Source: Yoonia sp.
Lineage (GTDB): Bacteria; Pseudomonadota; Alphaproteobacteria; Rhodobacterales; Rhodobacteraceae
DNA length: 39,841 bases
Direction: 5' to 3'
NCBI GenBank assembly: GCA_029252195.1
Contig: JAQXBV010000061.1
Coordinates: 1 to 39,841 of the forward strand
Shown: positions 17,396 through 24,511 of the stretch, piece by piece
How the letters are laid out: the number at the start of each line of letters is the position of its first letter
How positions within the stretch are numbered: position 1 is the first letter of the stretch
Notes under the pieces: model-generated
What the model saw: only the letters and a program-made list of their open reading frames with translations
Databases searched by the model: none
Told to the model about the DNA's origin: nothing
Position numbers and translations under genes: made by a program

Positions 17396-18141
17396 TGCGG
17401 CTTTTCGCTTTCCTCATGCTCTTCGCTGCGCCGCTTGCGGCCCAAGAAGAAATCGTCCTTGGTCTCAGCCAAGATGCGGTTGCCATTACAGCGGATTTTG
17501 ACGGCTCGGAAATCCTCGTTTTTGGTGCAATCCGACGGGAATCTCCGATGCCCGATGGCCAACTGGGTGTCATCGTCACCGTGGCAGGGCCTGACACGCC
17601 GATCGTCGTGCGGCGCAAGGCGCGGCGCTTGGGCATTTGGGTCAACGTCGATGACGTGAAGATCGACGCCGCGCCATCGTTCTATGCCGTCGCGACCAGC
17701 GGGCCGCTGTCGAAAGTCCTGCGCCCTTCCGAGGATTTGCACAATCGGATCACGATCCCGCAGGCCGTGCGCGAGGTTGGCACAAACGTGCTCGATAGCA
17801 GGAGTTTTGCGCGTGCATTGATGCGTATCCGCGAGCGCGATAACCTCTATCAGACCCTCGAAGGGCAGGTCGATCTGTCGCGTGATACGCTTTTCGAGAC
17901 ACATATCGCCATGCCAGCGAACCTCACCGAGGGCTTCTATGTGGCACGCATTTTTCTGACGCGGGATGGGAACGTCGTGGATACCTACGTCACCTCGATC
18001 CCTGTCAAGAAGGTCGGGATGGAGCGCTGGCTTTACAATCTCGCCCATGAACAAGCGTTGCTCTACGGGCTGTTGTCGTTGGCGATTGCAATCTCGGCGG
18101 GCTGGCTCGCGTCGGCTGCGTTTGGATTGCTGCGGCGCTAA
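17392..18141 (+). CDS. TIGR02186 family membrane-anchored periplasmic protein
   Basis: Conserved alphaproteobacterial protein of unknown function (TIGR02186), 249 aa. It has an N-terminal signal peptide (FAFLMLFAAPLAAQEE), a periplasmic beta-rich region (ITADFDGSEILVFGAIRRE and VVVRRKARRLGIWVNVD-like blocks) and a C-terminal TM helix (LLYGLLSLAIAISAGWLASA) ending in basic residues. It is coupled by ATGA to the TauE-like permease, the arrangement by which I recognise the family, and is inferred to be a partner of that exporter. Its stop overlaps the convergent helicase gene by 4 bases (CTAA). Confidence 0.87.
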   Translation: MMRLFAFLMLFAAPLAAQEEIVLGLSQDAVAITADFDGSEILVFGAIRRESPMPDGQLGVIVTVAGPDTPIVVRRKARRLGIWVNVDDVKIDAAPSFYAVATSGPLSKVLRPSEDLHNRITIPQAVREVGTNVLDSRSFARALMRIRERDNLYQTLEGQVDLSRDTLFETHIAMPANLTEGFYVARIFLTRDGNVVDTYVTSIPVKKVGMERWLYNLAHEQALLYGLLSLAIAISAGWLASAAFGLLRR

Positions 18142-19667
18142 TCAGCCTCTGGCGCTGTCAGTTCCAGCGCGACAACGGGGACGTCCAGATCATCCACTGT
18201 CAACGGGCTGCTCGGGCGCGCAAGCCGGTTGCGCACGACCCAACGCAACTGCGTTTCCGCGCGGGTGATCGCGACATAAGCGAGCCGCTTCCAGAGCGGT
18301 TGACCCGCTTCGACACGGCCCATCTTGGCGGCAATCTCAATGTCGGGGGCAAAGACCTGCACCGTGTCCCACTGGCTGCCCTGCGCCTTATGAATCGTGA
18401 CCGCCGCACCATGCAAGAACGTCGCCCCCATACGGGCAGCAAAGGGGATAAATGGCTCTGCGTCGCCCTCTTGTTCGATTTTCACAATCGAGGCGGCGCT
18501 CACCTGCGGGTCTTCTGCGGCCATGACATGCAAGCGCGAAAAGCCGGGTTTGCGGCCAGGTCCGAGATAGATCACTTGCGCGCCCTTGATCAGCCCGCGG
18601 GCCTCCAGATCAAGCCGCTTTTTGCGATGCTTCAGCGGCAGCTCGATCCCGTCACAAATCAGCGGCTCGCCGGGAAGCAATTCATCGACGGGCGCATCAA
18701 AGGCCGCGCGAAACGCATGGATCAACCGGATACGGGTTGCGTTGCGCCAGACCAGTACGGGACTGCGCGCCATAAGATCGGCCTCGACCCGCTGCGCCAT
18801 GACAACGCGCTCATCGGTCGCGGCGGCCTCGGCCACCATCTTTTCGAAATGATAGAAATCCAGCATCGGATCGGCCAAAGCGTGGGCCAGATCAAGGATC
18901 GGGTTGCCCGCATCCTGCCTGTGCACGCGGCTCAGGGACTTCACGCTGTCTTTGGGCATGGTCTCGAAGACCATCCCACCAGAGGTCTGCACGGGCGGCA
19001 ATTGCGCAGGATCGCCAAACAGCACAAGCGTCGGGAAAATTTCCTGCAGATCTTCAAACTGACGGGCGTCCAGCATCGAGCTTTCGTCGACAAAGCCGAT
19101 ATCAAGGGGCTCTTCGCGACGCTTCCATCCGGTAATAAAGTCGCTGCCGCGCAAGCCAGCTGCGGCCAGAGCGGCAGGGACCGATTTATGGGTCTGATAG
19201 CTTGAGAACGCGCGATCAAGGGCGATCTCTGTCAAGCCTTCCATCTCGGGGCGCTCGCCCTGCCCTGCAAGCCACTCGGCGACCTTTTCATACTCCGGAT
19301 CATAGACCGGGGTGTATAGAATGCGGTGGATCGTGGTCGCAGGCACGCCGCGCGAGCGCAGCACGGAGGCCGCTTTATTCGTCGGTGCGAGAATAGCCAA
19401 AGTGCGGCGATCCTTGCGCTTTTTGCCTTCCCAGTCACCAGACACAACGTCAACGCCCGCTTCTTCCAAGGCCTTGTAAAGGCGCGCCAAAAGCATGGTC
19501 TTACCTGATCCGGCCTTGCCAATCACGGCCATGACCGAGCGCTTGTCCGATTGCGGTGGCATCAGCAGGCTATCATCCAAATCGACGCCGGATTGACGCA
19601 GCATTGTAGCAACGTCATCCCATGCTTCGGCTTGGTCGTCGGAGAATATAATCGGTGCACTGCTCAT
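18138..19667 (-). CDS. RecD-like ATP-dependent DNA helicase (SF1)
   Basis: Superfamily 1B helicase of 509 aa, probably 5'-3'. Motifs in order: Walker A GKAGSGKT (about residues 50-57), LAPTNKAASVLRSRG (motif Ia), Walker B IGFVDESSMLD, motif III LFGDPAQLPPV, LSRVHRQDAGNP (motif IV region), and the UvrD_C_2 end with TIHKAQGSQWDTV (motif V) and YVAITRAE (motif VI). It lacks a RecD2-type long N-terminal region and there are no recB/recC neighbours, so it is a stand-alone RecD-like enzyme. Such annotations in Roseobacters are often 'AAA family ATPase' or 'exodeoxyribonuclease V'. The start is ATG 19667. Confidence 0.9.
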   Translation of the reverse strand: MSSAPIIFSDDQAEAWDDVATMLRQSGVDLDDSLLMPPQSDKRSVMAVIGKAGSGKTMLLARLYKALEEAGVDVVSGDWEGKKRKDRRTLAILAPTNKAASVLRSRGVPATTIHRILYTPVYDPEYEKVAEWLAGQGERPEMEGLTEIALDRAFSSYQTHKSVPAALAAAGLRGSDFITGWKRREEPLDIGFVDESSMLDARQFEDLQEIFPTLVLFGDPAQLPPVQTSGGMVFETMPKDSVKSLSRVHRQDAGNPILDLAHALADPMLDFYHFEKMVAEAAATDERVVMAQRVEADLMARSPVLVWRNATRIRLIHAFRAAFDAPVDELLPGEPLICDGIELPLKHRKKRLDLEARGLIKGAQVIYLGPGRKPGFSRLHVMAAEDPQVSAASIVKIEQEGDAEPFIPFAARMGATFLHGAAVTIHKAQGSQWDTVQVFAPDIEIAAKMGRVEAGQPLWKRLAYVAITRAETQLRWVVRNRLARPSSPLTVDDLDVPVVALELTAPEAD

Positions 19668-19707
19668 GGCGGCGACACTAGCGGGAGGCGCGCCAAGCTG
19701 CCAGAGG

Positions 19708-20340
19708 TTAAGCGGCGATGCGACGATTTATGGGGTGCCCGAACGAGCGGCTAAACCAGTATTCGGACAGATCGGATGAAATCCTCGCGCGACGCAAGAC
19801 TGCCTGACGGTCCTGACTGCGATAGTGCCAAAGTCCCACGCTAATCTTGTCGCGGCCTTCGCCTGTGCTGCCCAACACCTCGGGGGTAGCACCGATCATA
19901 TTGTAAATGCGCACCATACGGGCATCGAACACACCCAACAGATGGGTCAGCGCAAAGGCACGCATCAACTCGCCACCTGCCAGCATCAAGGCGCCGGCAA
20001 CATGGGCTCCCGCACCTTGGGCAATACAAAAGCGGGTACACTCCCAAATCCGGTCGGACCGAACGTCGGCCCCATTCAAAAGCTGCGGGAAATGGTCATG
20101 CACCATCGTGCGCCCTGACGTCGGCAAAAATCGCATTGATCCGCCATGTGTGCCATCTGGCATCTCCCAAATCACATAGAGCGGGTTCATCGCGTCATAT
20201 TCGTCGCGCTCAAAACCATCTGCATCCACGGTCACGGCCCACTTGAGACGGTCACGAAACTGGGCCGTGCGGTCACGGTGCATACTGTCGCGTAAACGGG
20301 GATAGGCGGCGAGCGCCTCTGCGGTCAAATAACGGAGCAA
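19708..20340 (-). CDS. luxI: Acyl-homoserine-lactone synthase (LuxI family)
   Basis: Makes N-acyl-homoserine lactone signals from acyl-ACP and SAM. The 210-aa protein has the invariant LuxI residues: Arg and Trp in FRDRLKW, the acidic pair in ERDEYD, Arg in GSMRFLPT, and Glu/Arg in ECTRFCI. The acyl-chain length cannot be predicted. The start is taken as TTG 20340 (MLRYLTAEAL, the usual Roseobacter N-terminus), because GGAAGGGA lies nine bases upstream; TTG 20358 is the longer alternative. It lies 95 bases downstream of luxR on the same strand, so it is probably co-transcribed or LuxR-activated. Confidence 0.94.
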   Translation of the reverse strand: MLRYLTAEALAAYPRLRDSMHRDRTAQFRDRLKWAVTVDADGFERDEYDAMNPLYVIWEMPDGTHGGSMRFLPTSGRTMVHDHFPQLLNGADVRSDRIWECTRFCIAQGAGAHVAGALMLAGGELMRAFALTHLLGVFDARMVRIYNMIGATPEVLGSTGEGRDKISVGLWHYRSQDRQAVLRRARISSDLSEYWFSRSFGHPINRRIAA

Positions 20341-20358
20341 TGTATCGATCCCTTCCAA

Positions 20359-20435
20359 CTGATCTAACAGTCGTCAGGGTCGATGGATTTTGACAAAATC
20401 GGGTAAACGCACCGCGCGGAGGTCTTGAGCTTTGG
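20359..20435 (-). promoter_or_regulatory. luxR-luxI spacer with a short palindrome
   Basis: The 95-base gap between luxR and the preferred luxI start contains ACTG-N6-CAGT (near 20359-20372). It resembles half of a lux box but does not fit the usual CTG-N10-CAG spacing. It may be a LuxR site for luxI autoinduction; weakly supported. Confidence 0.3.
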
Positions 20436-21218
20436 TTAATTCGCGGCGGCCCTTGGGACTTTGCGGCCGGGCCAATTGCCTGTGGCCGCTCGGGCCGCCC
20501 CACCGATGATAATCAGCCCTTCGGCAAGCGCGCGCGCAACGGCATGGGTGGTGTTCAACGCGCCCAGCTTGAACCGCGCGCTCTCGATATAGGCACGCAA
20601 TGTATGCTCGGAAATCGACAACATCTCAGAGACCTGTCCCCTGCTATAACCCATCGCAAGAAATGTGAGTGCGTCAATTTCGCGTGGTGACAAGGCGCGT
20701 ACCGGCTCTGGCGCGCGCCCTTTTTCAAGCTCCAGCGCCTTTTGGTTGAGGAAATGCGCAATCAGGATCAAATCGCGCTGGGTGCTTTGCGTGAACTCGG
20801 CCCAAGTTTCGTCATCGGTCGCATGTGAAACGGTAAAAAGGGCAAACTGGCCGTTGGGGCCTCGGATTGGCACAGAAAACCCCTGATTGCCGACACCATG
20901 CGCAATCGCGTCCTTTTGAAAGCCACGTGCAGCGCGCGAGGACCAATCTAGCCGTTTCCAATCAACCGGATGAAACCGCTGGAAGCATCCAAGTACGACG
21001 GGATCGATCCGCAGATATTCCTGATCCACATAGTGCTGCACCCATTGCGGATCGTAGGTGCCAAACCCATATTGCTCGCCGTCCGCGCTAACCCAGTGGT
21101 AAACGATATGATCGATGCGCAACTCGTTGCGCAGACCGACAATCAGTCCCTGAATTTGCTCAAGAGCGTCGGCTTCCCCCAGCTTGGACAAAAATTGATC
21201 GAGTTTCAGTCGCTTCAC
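20436..21218 (-). CDS. luxR: LuxR-family quorum-sensing regulator
   Basis: Transcription factor with an N-terminal autoinducer-binding domain and a C-terminal GerE-type HTH, 260 aa from GTG 21218. Signal-pocket residues typical of LuxR are visible: YHW, then TYDPQWVQHYVDQEYLRIDPVV (W, Y, D, P) and PVDW. The HTH runs from LSPREIDALTFLAMGYSRGQ through ISEHTLRAYIESARFKL. The frame extends to 21329, but that part is Cys/Arg-rich, overlaps the upstream small ORF and lacks family similarity, so it is rejected. GTG 21218 gives VKRLKLDQFL; it has no strong ribosome site, which fits coupling to the overlapping small ORF. Confidence 0.92.
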   Translation of the reverse strand: MKRLKLDQFLSKLGEADALEQIQGLIVGLRNELRIDHIVYHWVSADGEQYGFGTYDPQWVQHYVDQEYLRIDPVVLGCFQRFHPVDWKRLDWSSRAARGFQKDAIAHGVGNQGFSVPIRGPNGQFALFTVSHATDDETWAEFTQSTQRDLILIAHFLNQKALELEKGRAPEPVRALSPREIDALTFLAMGYSRGQVSEMLSISEHTLRAYIESARFKLGALNTTHAVARALAEGLIIIGGAARAATGNWPGRKVPRAAAN

Positions 21219-21375
21219 CCCGCACCGAGATCGGTGCCCTCTGGGACATCTCCGCGATCTCTGCTTTGGCAACCAATGCTGTCTCTTCCAACTGAACCGC
21301 CAACAAGTGAAGCTCATTGTTTTGTGCAAAGGTTTTCAAATCAGCAAGAACGTCGATAATCCAGCTATTTCCCAT
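21160..21375 (-). CDS. Small protein (71 aa) leading the luxR-luxI operon
   Basis: Small acidic-helical protein beginning MGNSWIIDVLADLKTF. Its ATG 21375 has a perfect AGGAGG site eight bases upstream, the best ribosome site in the neighbourhood, so it is very likely translated. The first 40 residues form plausible amphipathic helices (VLADLKTFAQNN, HLLAVQLEETALVAKAEIAEM); the tail is low-complexity and overlaps the luxR start by 59 bases. I recall similar short proteins just upstream of luxR in other Roseobacters, but I know of no assigned function. It could be a modulator of LuxR or simply a translational-coupling leader peptide. Confidence 0.75.
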   Translation of the reverse strand: MGNSWIIDVLADLKTFAQNNELHLLAVQLEETALVAKAEIAEMSQRAPISVRGEATETRSIFVQAGGSRRS

Positions 21376-21396
21376 AATGAACCTCCTACGGAATTA

Positions 21397-21411
21397 TTAA
21401 CGAAGCGTTAA
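21397..21411 (-). promoter_or_regulatory. CtrA-type binding box upstream of the luxR operon
   Basis: TTAACGAAGCGTTAA followed by C: an exact match to the alphaproteobacterial CtrA consensus TTAA-N7-TTAA(C), and nearly palindromic, so it reads on both strands. It ends 21 bases before the small-ORF ATG, just upstream of its AGGAGG site. A second copy of its flank, ATTATTAACGAA (21393-21404 and 21431-21442), lies 38 bases further upstream and provides a half site. CtrA is known to connect with quorum sensing in Rhodobacterales; direct control here is inferred. Confidence 0.65.
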
Positions 21412-21492
21412 CAACCTATGGTAGCATTTGATTATTAACGAAAGATACCCACTCCTTTACCTCCCCCATAAATAGTGGGAGCGGCAGATCTA

Positions 21493-21507
21493 AGGTTTTG
21501 AAAACCT
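21493..21507. promoter_or_regulatory. 15-bp perfect palindrome, possible operator
   Basis: AGGTTTT-G-AAAACCT between the ccr terminator and the luxR-operon promoter region. The single-base centre does not suit an RNA hairpin, so it looks like a DNA-binding site. It lies about 118 bases upstream of the small-ORF start. The regulator is unknown. Confidence 0.4.
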
Positions 21508-21515
21508 GCAACGCT

Positions 21516-21554
21516 AGAAAAAAGAAAAGCGCCGGCTCAAATTTGCCGACGCTT
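21516..21554 (-). terminator. Rho-independent terminator of ccr
   Basis: Read on the minus strand: AAGCGTCGGC, loop AAATTTGA, GCCGGCGCTT, then TTCTTTTTTCT. The 10-bp stem has one G-U pair and is followed directly by a strong T-tract, about 20 bases after the ccr stop. It separates ccr from the luxR operon downstream. Confidence 0.9.
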
Positions 21555-21575
21555 CTCATGGGAGCCGTGTAATGG

Positions 21576-22865
21576 TTAACGCTTTGCGTCTTCGATCGCG
21601 TCTTCAAAGGTGCGCAATCCCGTCTTGGGGCTTTGTACAAGCACCGCCATATTGCCGGGCTTATGTTCGTTTTTGCGCATCTTGGTGTGGGCAGCGGGAA
21701 TGTCGGCCCAAGTGAACACTTCCGACATGCAAGGATCCAAACGGCGCTCAAGCATCAATTTATTGGCGGAAGACGCCTGCTTGAGGTGCGCAAAGTGGCT
21801 GCCCTGCAAACGCTTCTGGTGCATCCACATATAGCGCACGTCGAAGGTGCAGTTAAAGCCGGTGGTACCTGCGCAAATCACGACCATGCCGCCCTTTTTG
21901 CAGACCAGTGACGACACAGGGAACGTCGCTTCGCCCGGATGCTCGAACACCATATCGACGTTCACGCCCTTGCCGGTGATCTCCCAGATCGCCTTGCCAA
22001 ACCTGCGCGCCTCTTTCAGCCACGTGTTATATTCGGGCGTGTTCACAGTGGGGAGCTGCCCCCAGCAACTGAAATCCTTGCGATTGATAACGCCCTTCGC
22101 ACCAAGGCCCATAACAAACTCGCGCTTGTCTTCTTCGGAAATCACGCCGATCGCATTGGCGCCCGCCGTATTGATCAACTGGATCGCGTAGGACCCAAGA
22201 CCGCCCGATGCGCCCCAAACCAACACGTTTTGGCCAGGCTTCAGATCGTGTGGCTCGTGACCGAACAACATACGGTAGGCGGTCGCAAGCGTCAGCGTAT
22301 AGCAGGCGCTTTCTTCCCACGTCAGATGCTGCGGGCGGTGCATAAGCTGTTGTGATTGCACGCAAGTGAACTGCGCAAACGACCCGTCGGGCGTCTCATA
22401 GCCCCAGATACGCTGGCTTTCCGAGAACATCGGATCCCCGCCGTTGCACTCCTCATCGTCGCCGTCATCTTGGTTGCAGTGGATGACAACCTCGTCGCCC
22501 ACTTTCCAGCGCTTGACCTTGTCGCCTACGGCCCAGACGATGCCCGCCGCGTCAGAACCGGCAATGTGATATTCTGCCTTGTGCACATCAAACGGGCTGA
22601 TCGGGATACCAAGGCCCGCCCAGACGCCGTTGTAGTTGACGCCAGCGGCCATCACCATCACGAGCACTTCGTTGCTGTCGGGCTTCGGGCAATCGACGAC
22701 CTCGATCTGGAACGCCTTTTCGGGTTCACCGTGCCGCTCGCGGCGGATCGTCCACGCATACATCCGCTCTGGAACATAGCCCAAGGGCGGCATTTCACCG
22801 ACTTCATATAGCGGCTTTTCGGGTGCATCATAAGTTGCGGGTGCAGGTTGAGTATCCAATGCCAT
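21576..22865 (-). CDS. ccr: Crotonyl-CoA carboxylase/reductase
   Basis: Key enzyme of the ethylmalonyl-CoA pathway: reductively carboxylates crotonyl-CoA with NADPH and CO2 to (2S)-ethylmalonyl-CoA. The 429-aa protein is a medium-chain dehydrogenase/reductase without zinc-site cysteines. Visible are the NADPH-binding VLVWGASGGLGSYAIQL (about residues 215-231), the catalytic-domain start GVNYNGVWAGLG, the FEHPGEATFPVS block characteristic of Ccr, and WMHQKRLQGSHFAH. ATG 22865 is chosen for its GGAG six bases upstream; ATG 22877 adds four residues. Single-gene transcript, with its own terminator and an operator-like palindrome upstream. Confidence 0.97.
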   Translation of the reverse strand: MALDTQPAPATYDAPEKPLYEVGEMPPLGYVPERMYAWTIRRERHGEPEKAFQIEVVDCPKPDSNEVLVMVMAAGVNYNGVWAGLGIPISPFDVHKAEYHIAGSDAAGIVWAVGDKVKRWKVGDEVVIHCNQDDGDDEECNGGDPMFSESQRIWGYETPDGSFAQFTCVQSQQLMHRPQHLTWEESACYTLTLATAYRMLFGHEPHDLKPGQNVLVWGASGGLGSYAIQLINTAGANAIGVISEEDKREFVMGLGAKGVINRKDFSCWGQLPTVNTPEYNTWLKEARRFGKAIWEITGKGVNVDMVFEHPGEATFPVSSLVCKKGGMVVICAGTTGFNCTFDVRYMWMHQKRLQGSHFAHLKQASSANKLMLERRLDPCMSEVFTWADIPAAHTKMRKNEHKPGNMAVLVQSPKTGLRTFEDAIEDAKR

Positions 22866-22928
22866 CTCGGTCTCCATAGGTCGAAGTCAACGTAATTGCC
22901 GCAGCGCAGAATCGCCGCGTTCATCTAT

Positions 22929-22943
22929 GGATAGCTTCTATCC
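22929..22943 (-). promoter_or_regulatory. Palindrome upstream of ccr
   Basis: GGATAG-CTT-CTATCC, a perfect 6+3+6 inverted repeat, 64 bases upstream of the ccr start. Next to it on the + strand are GCGAAACTTTGCAACC and an AT-rich stretch ending TTTGTAATTTAATTA. TTTGCAA recalls sites of ScfR/PccR-type acyl-CoA regulators but is a single partial copy. Likely part of the ccr control region. Confidence 0.45.
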
Positions 22944-22985
22944 GCGAAACTTTGCAACCTAAAAAGCCGCAATTTTGTAATTTAA

Positions 22986-24374
22986 TTACCCAGCAGTCGC
23001 AGAAATTTTCGCTGCACCTGCATTAAAATGATGGGAAATCGAGCGGGCATAATAGGCCACCAGATCGATTTCAGCCGCATTCACCGCGATCTCCTCGCCA
23101 GATTCGCGCAATGCGCCGCGCGCCAGCAAAGCAGTCAGGGCCGCGTCGACCACCGCCAGCGGTTCGCGGCGCGGCGCGGGAATATCACGTTGCACAAGGT
23201 CTGCCTTGACCCGCGCCACTTCTTCAATCAGGGCCGCCCGCGTCATTGGCCCCTGTTCCAGCAAAATCCGTGCGACGAGCGGCACGGACAACACAGGCAC
23301 AACCCGAGCAATCCGCTGCATCATCTCAACCCCGAGCGCGTCGGTGAAATCGCCACTTCGCCCCGCCGCAAAATCAGAAAGCTTCAGCGGCGCGCCAAAG
23401 CTGACGGCCGCCGTCCCGAACTTTTTGAACCGTCGCGTGAGACGCGCCCAAAGGTGCACACCAGTTCCGCGCAACACAGTCCAAAGCGGCGGGCGGAACC
23501 TGCGCTCACCCGATTTATCCGCCTTGATCAGGAACCGATCCTCTAAAACGCGGTCATAGTTCAGCGCGGCGGGCACAAAAACCACGTCACGTCCGCCGTG
23601 TTTAAAGTCACCGACGATGTAACTCAGCAGGCCAAGCTTTGGCGCATCAATCGCGCCGGTCACGCTCAGGCGGCCTTCGGGGAACACCGCTTGGCTCACG
23701 CCGCCAGCCGTCGCCATCTGCACATAGCGCGCCAAAACCTTACGATATAAGGCCCCGCGCGACTTTCGGCGAATAAAGTAGGCCCCCATCGCACGGATCA
23801 CCGCAGAGAGCGGCCACACCCGCGCCCATTCACCGACCGCATAGGACAGGGCCCCCGCGCGTGCGGCCAAATAAGTCACCAGCACATAGTCCATGTTGCT
23901 GCGGTGGTTGATCACGAAGATGACAGTGGCATTGGGATCCAGCGCCTCAAAGTCTTCGCGCTCGAATGTCCCCAGCCGGATGCGATAGAGCGATCTCGAC
24001 AACCATTTCGCCAGCCGCGTCCCGATGGAGAAATAGGCCGTGGCCGAAAACGACGGAACGATTTCGCGGGCATAGGTGCGGGCCTTCTCGAAGGCGACAC
24101 TTTCTGGCACGCTCTCTTCTGCGGCATAGTCATGCACCGCATGGGTAATCGCGGGATCGTAAATCAGCCGCTGGATCATGTCATACCGCCGCGCCAGCTT
24201 GAACGGCTCGATCGGGCGCTGTAGCCGCGTGTTCAGCTTGGCAATCACCCGCTCCGCCCTTTTGCGGAAGAACCAGCGCACAGAGGGCAACAGAAAATGC
24301 GATGCGAATGTCACTGCCGCAAAGAGCAGGATCAAGACAAAAGCCCAAAGCGGCATTGAAATCGTTTGCGTCAT
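22986..24374 (-). CDS. Glycerol-3-phosphate acyltransferase (PlsB-like)
   Basis: Membrane-associated acyltransferase of 462 aa that would acylate glycerol-3-phosphate at sn-1 to begin phospholipid synthesis. The catalytic HX4D is in NHRSNMD (about residue 155), and the acyltransferase motif III is FPEGRLSVTGAID (about residue 229). An N-terminal hydrophobic helix (ALWAFVLILLFAAVTF-like, residues 8-25) is followed by a basic helix. It is about half the length of E. coli PlsB but of a size common in Alphaproteobacteria. It is divergent from ecm and upstream of ccr on the same strand with a 120-base gap. The substrate is inferred from family resemblance. Confidence 0.82.
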   Translation of the reverse strand: MTQTISMPLWAFVLILLFAAVTFASHFLLPSVRWFFRKRAERVIAKLNTRLQRPIEPFKLARRYDMIQRLIYDPAITHAVHDYAAEESVPESVAFEKARTYAREIVPSFSATAYFSIGTRLAKWLSRSLYRIRLGTFEREDFEALDPNATVIFVINHRSNMDYVLVTYLAARAGALSYAVGEWARVWPLSAVIRAMGAYFIRRKSRGALYRKVLARYVQMATAGGVSQAVFPEGRLSVTGAIDAPKLGLLSYIVGDFKHGGRDVVFVPAALNYDRVLEDRFLIKADKSGERRFRPPLWTVLRGTGVHLWARLTRRFKKFGTAAVSFGAPLKLSDFAAGRSGDFTDALGVEMMQRIARVVPVLSVPLVARILLEQGPMTRAALIEEVARVKADLVQRDIPAPRREPLAVVDAALTALLARGALRESGEEIAVNAAEIDLVAYYARSISHHFNAGAAKISATAG

Positions 24375-24471
24375 GGCGCGACCCTGACAGGGAACGCGTC
24401 AGAGGTAAATCCTGCCATGCCGCAACGCAGCGAATTGACAACGCCAGAAAATGACCAATAATGGGATCAAC

Positions 24472-24488
24472 GCGAAATAAAATTTCGC
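24472..24488. promoter_or_regulatory. 17-bp palindrome in the ecm upstream region
   Basis: GCGAAAT-AAA-ATTTCGC, a perfect 7+3+7 inverted repeat ending 23 bases before the ecm ATG and just upstream of its AAGGAG site. The position suits a repressor operator for ecm or the divergent plsB-like gene. The half-sequence TTTCGC also occurs beside the ccr palindrome. No regulator gene is adjacent. Confidence 0.5.
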
Positions 24489-24511
24489 ACCCAGATTCAA
24501 GGAGCCGCCCC

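Noticed and set aside
20359..20372. ACTG-N6-CAGT as a true lux box upstream of luxI
   Set aside because: Spacing is six instead of ten bases; kept only as a weak regulatory candidate.
21219..21329. 37-residue N-terminal extension of LuxR
   Set aside because: Cys/Arg-rich, reads through the small ORF in another frame and matches no LuxR N-terminus.
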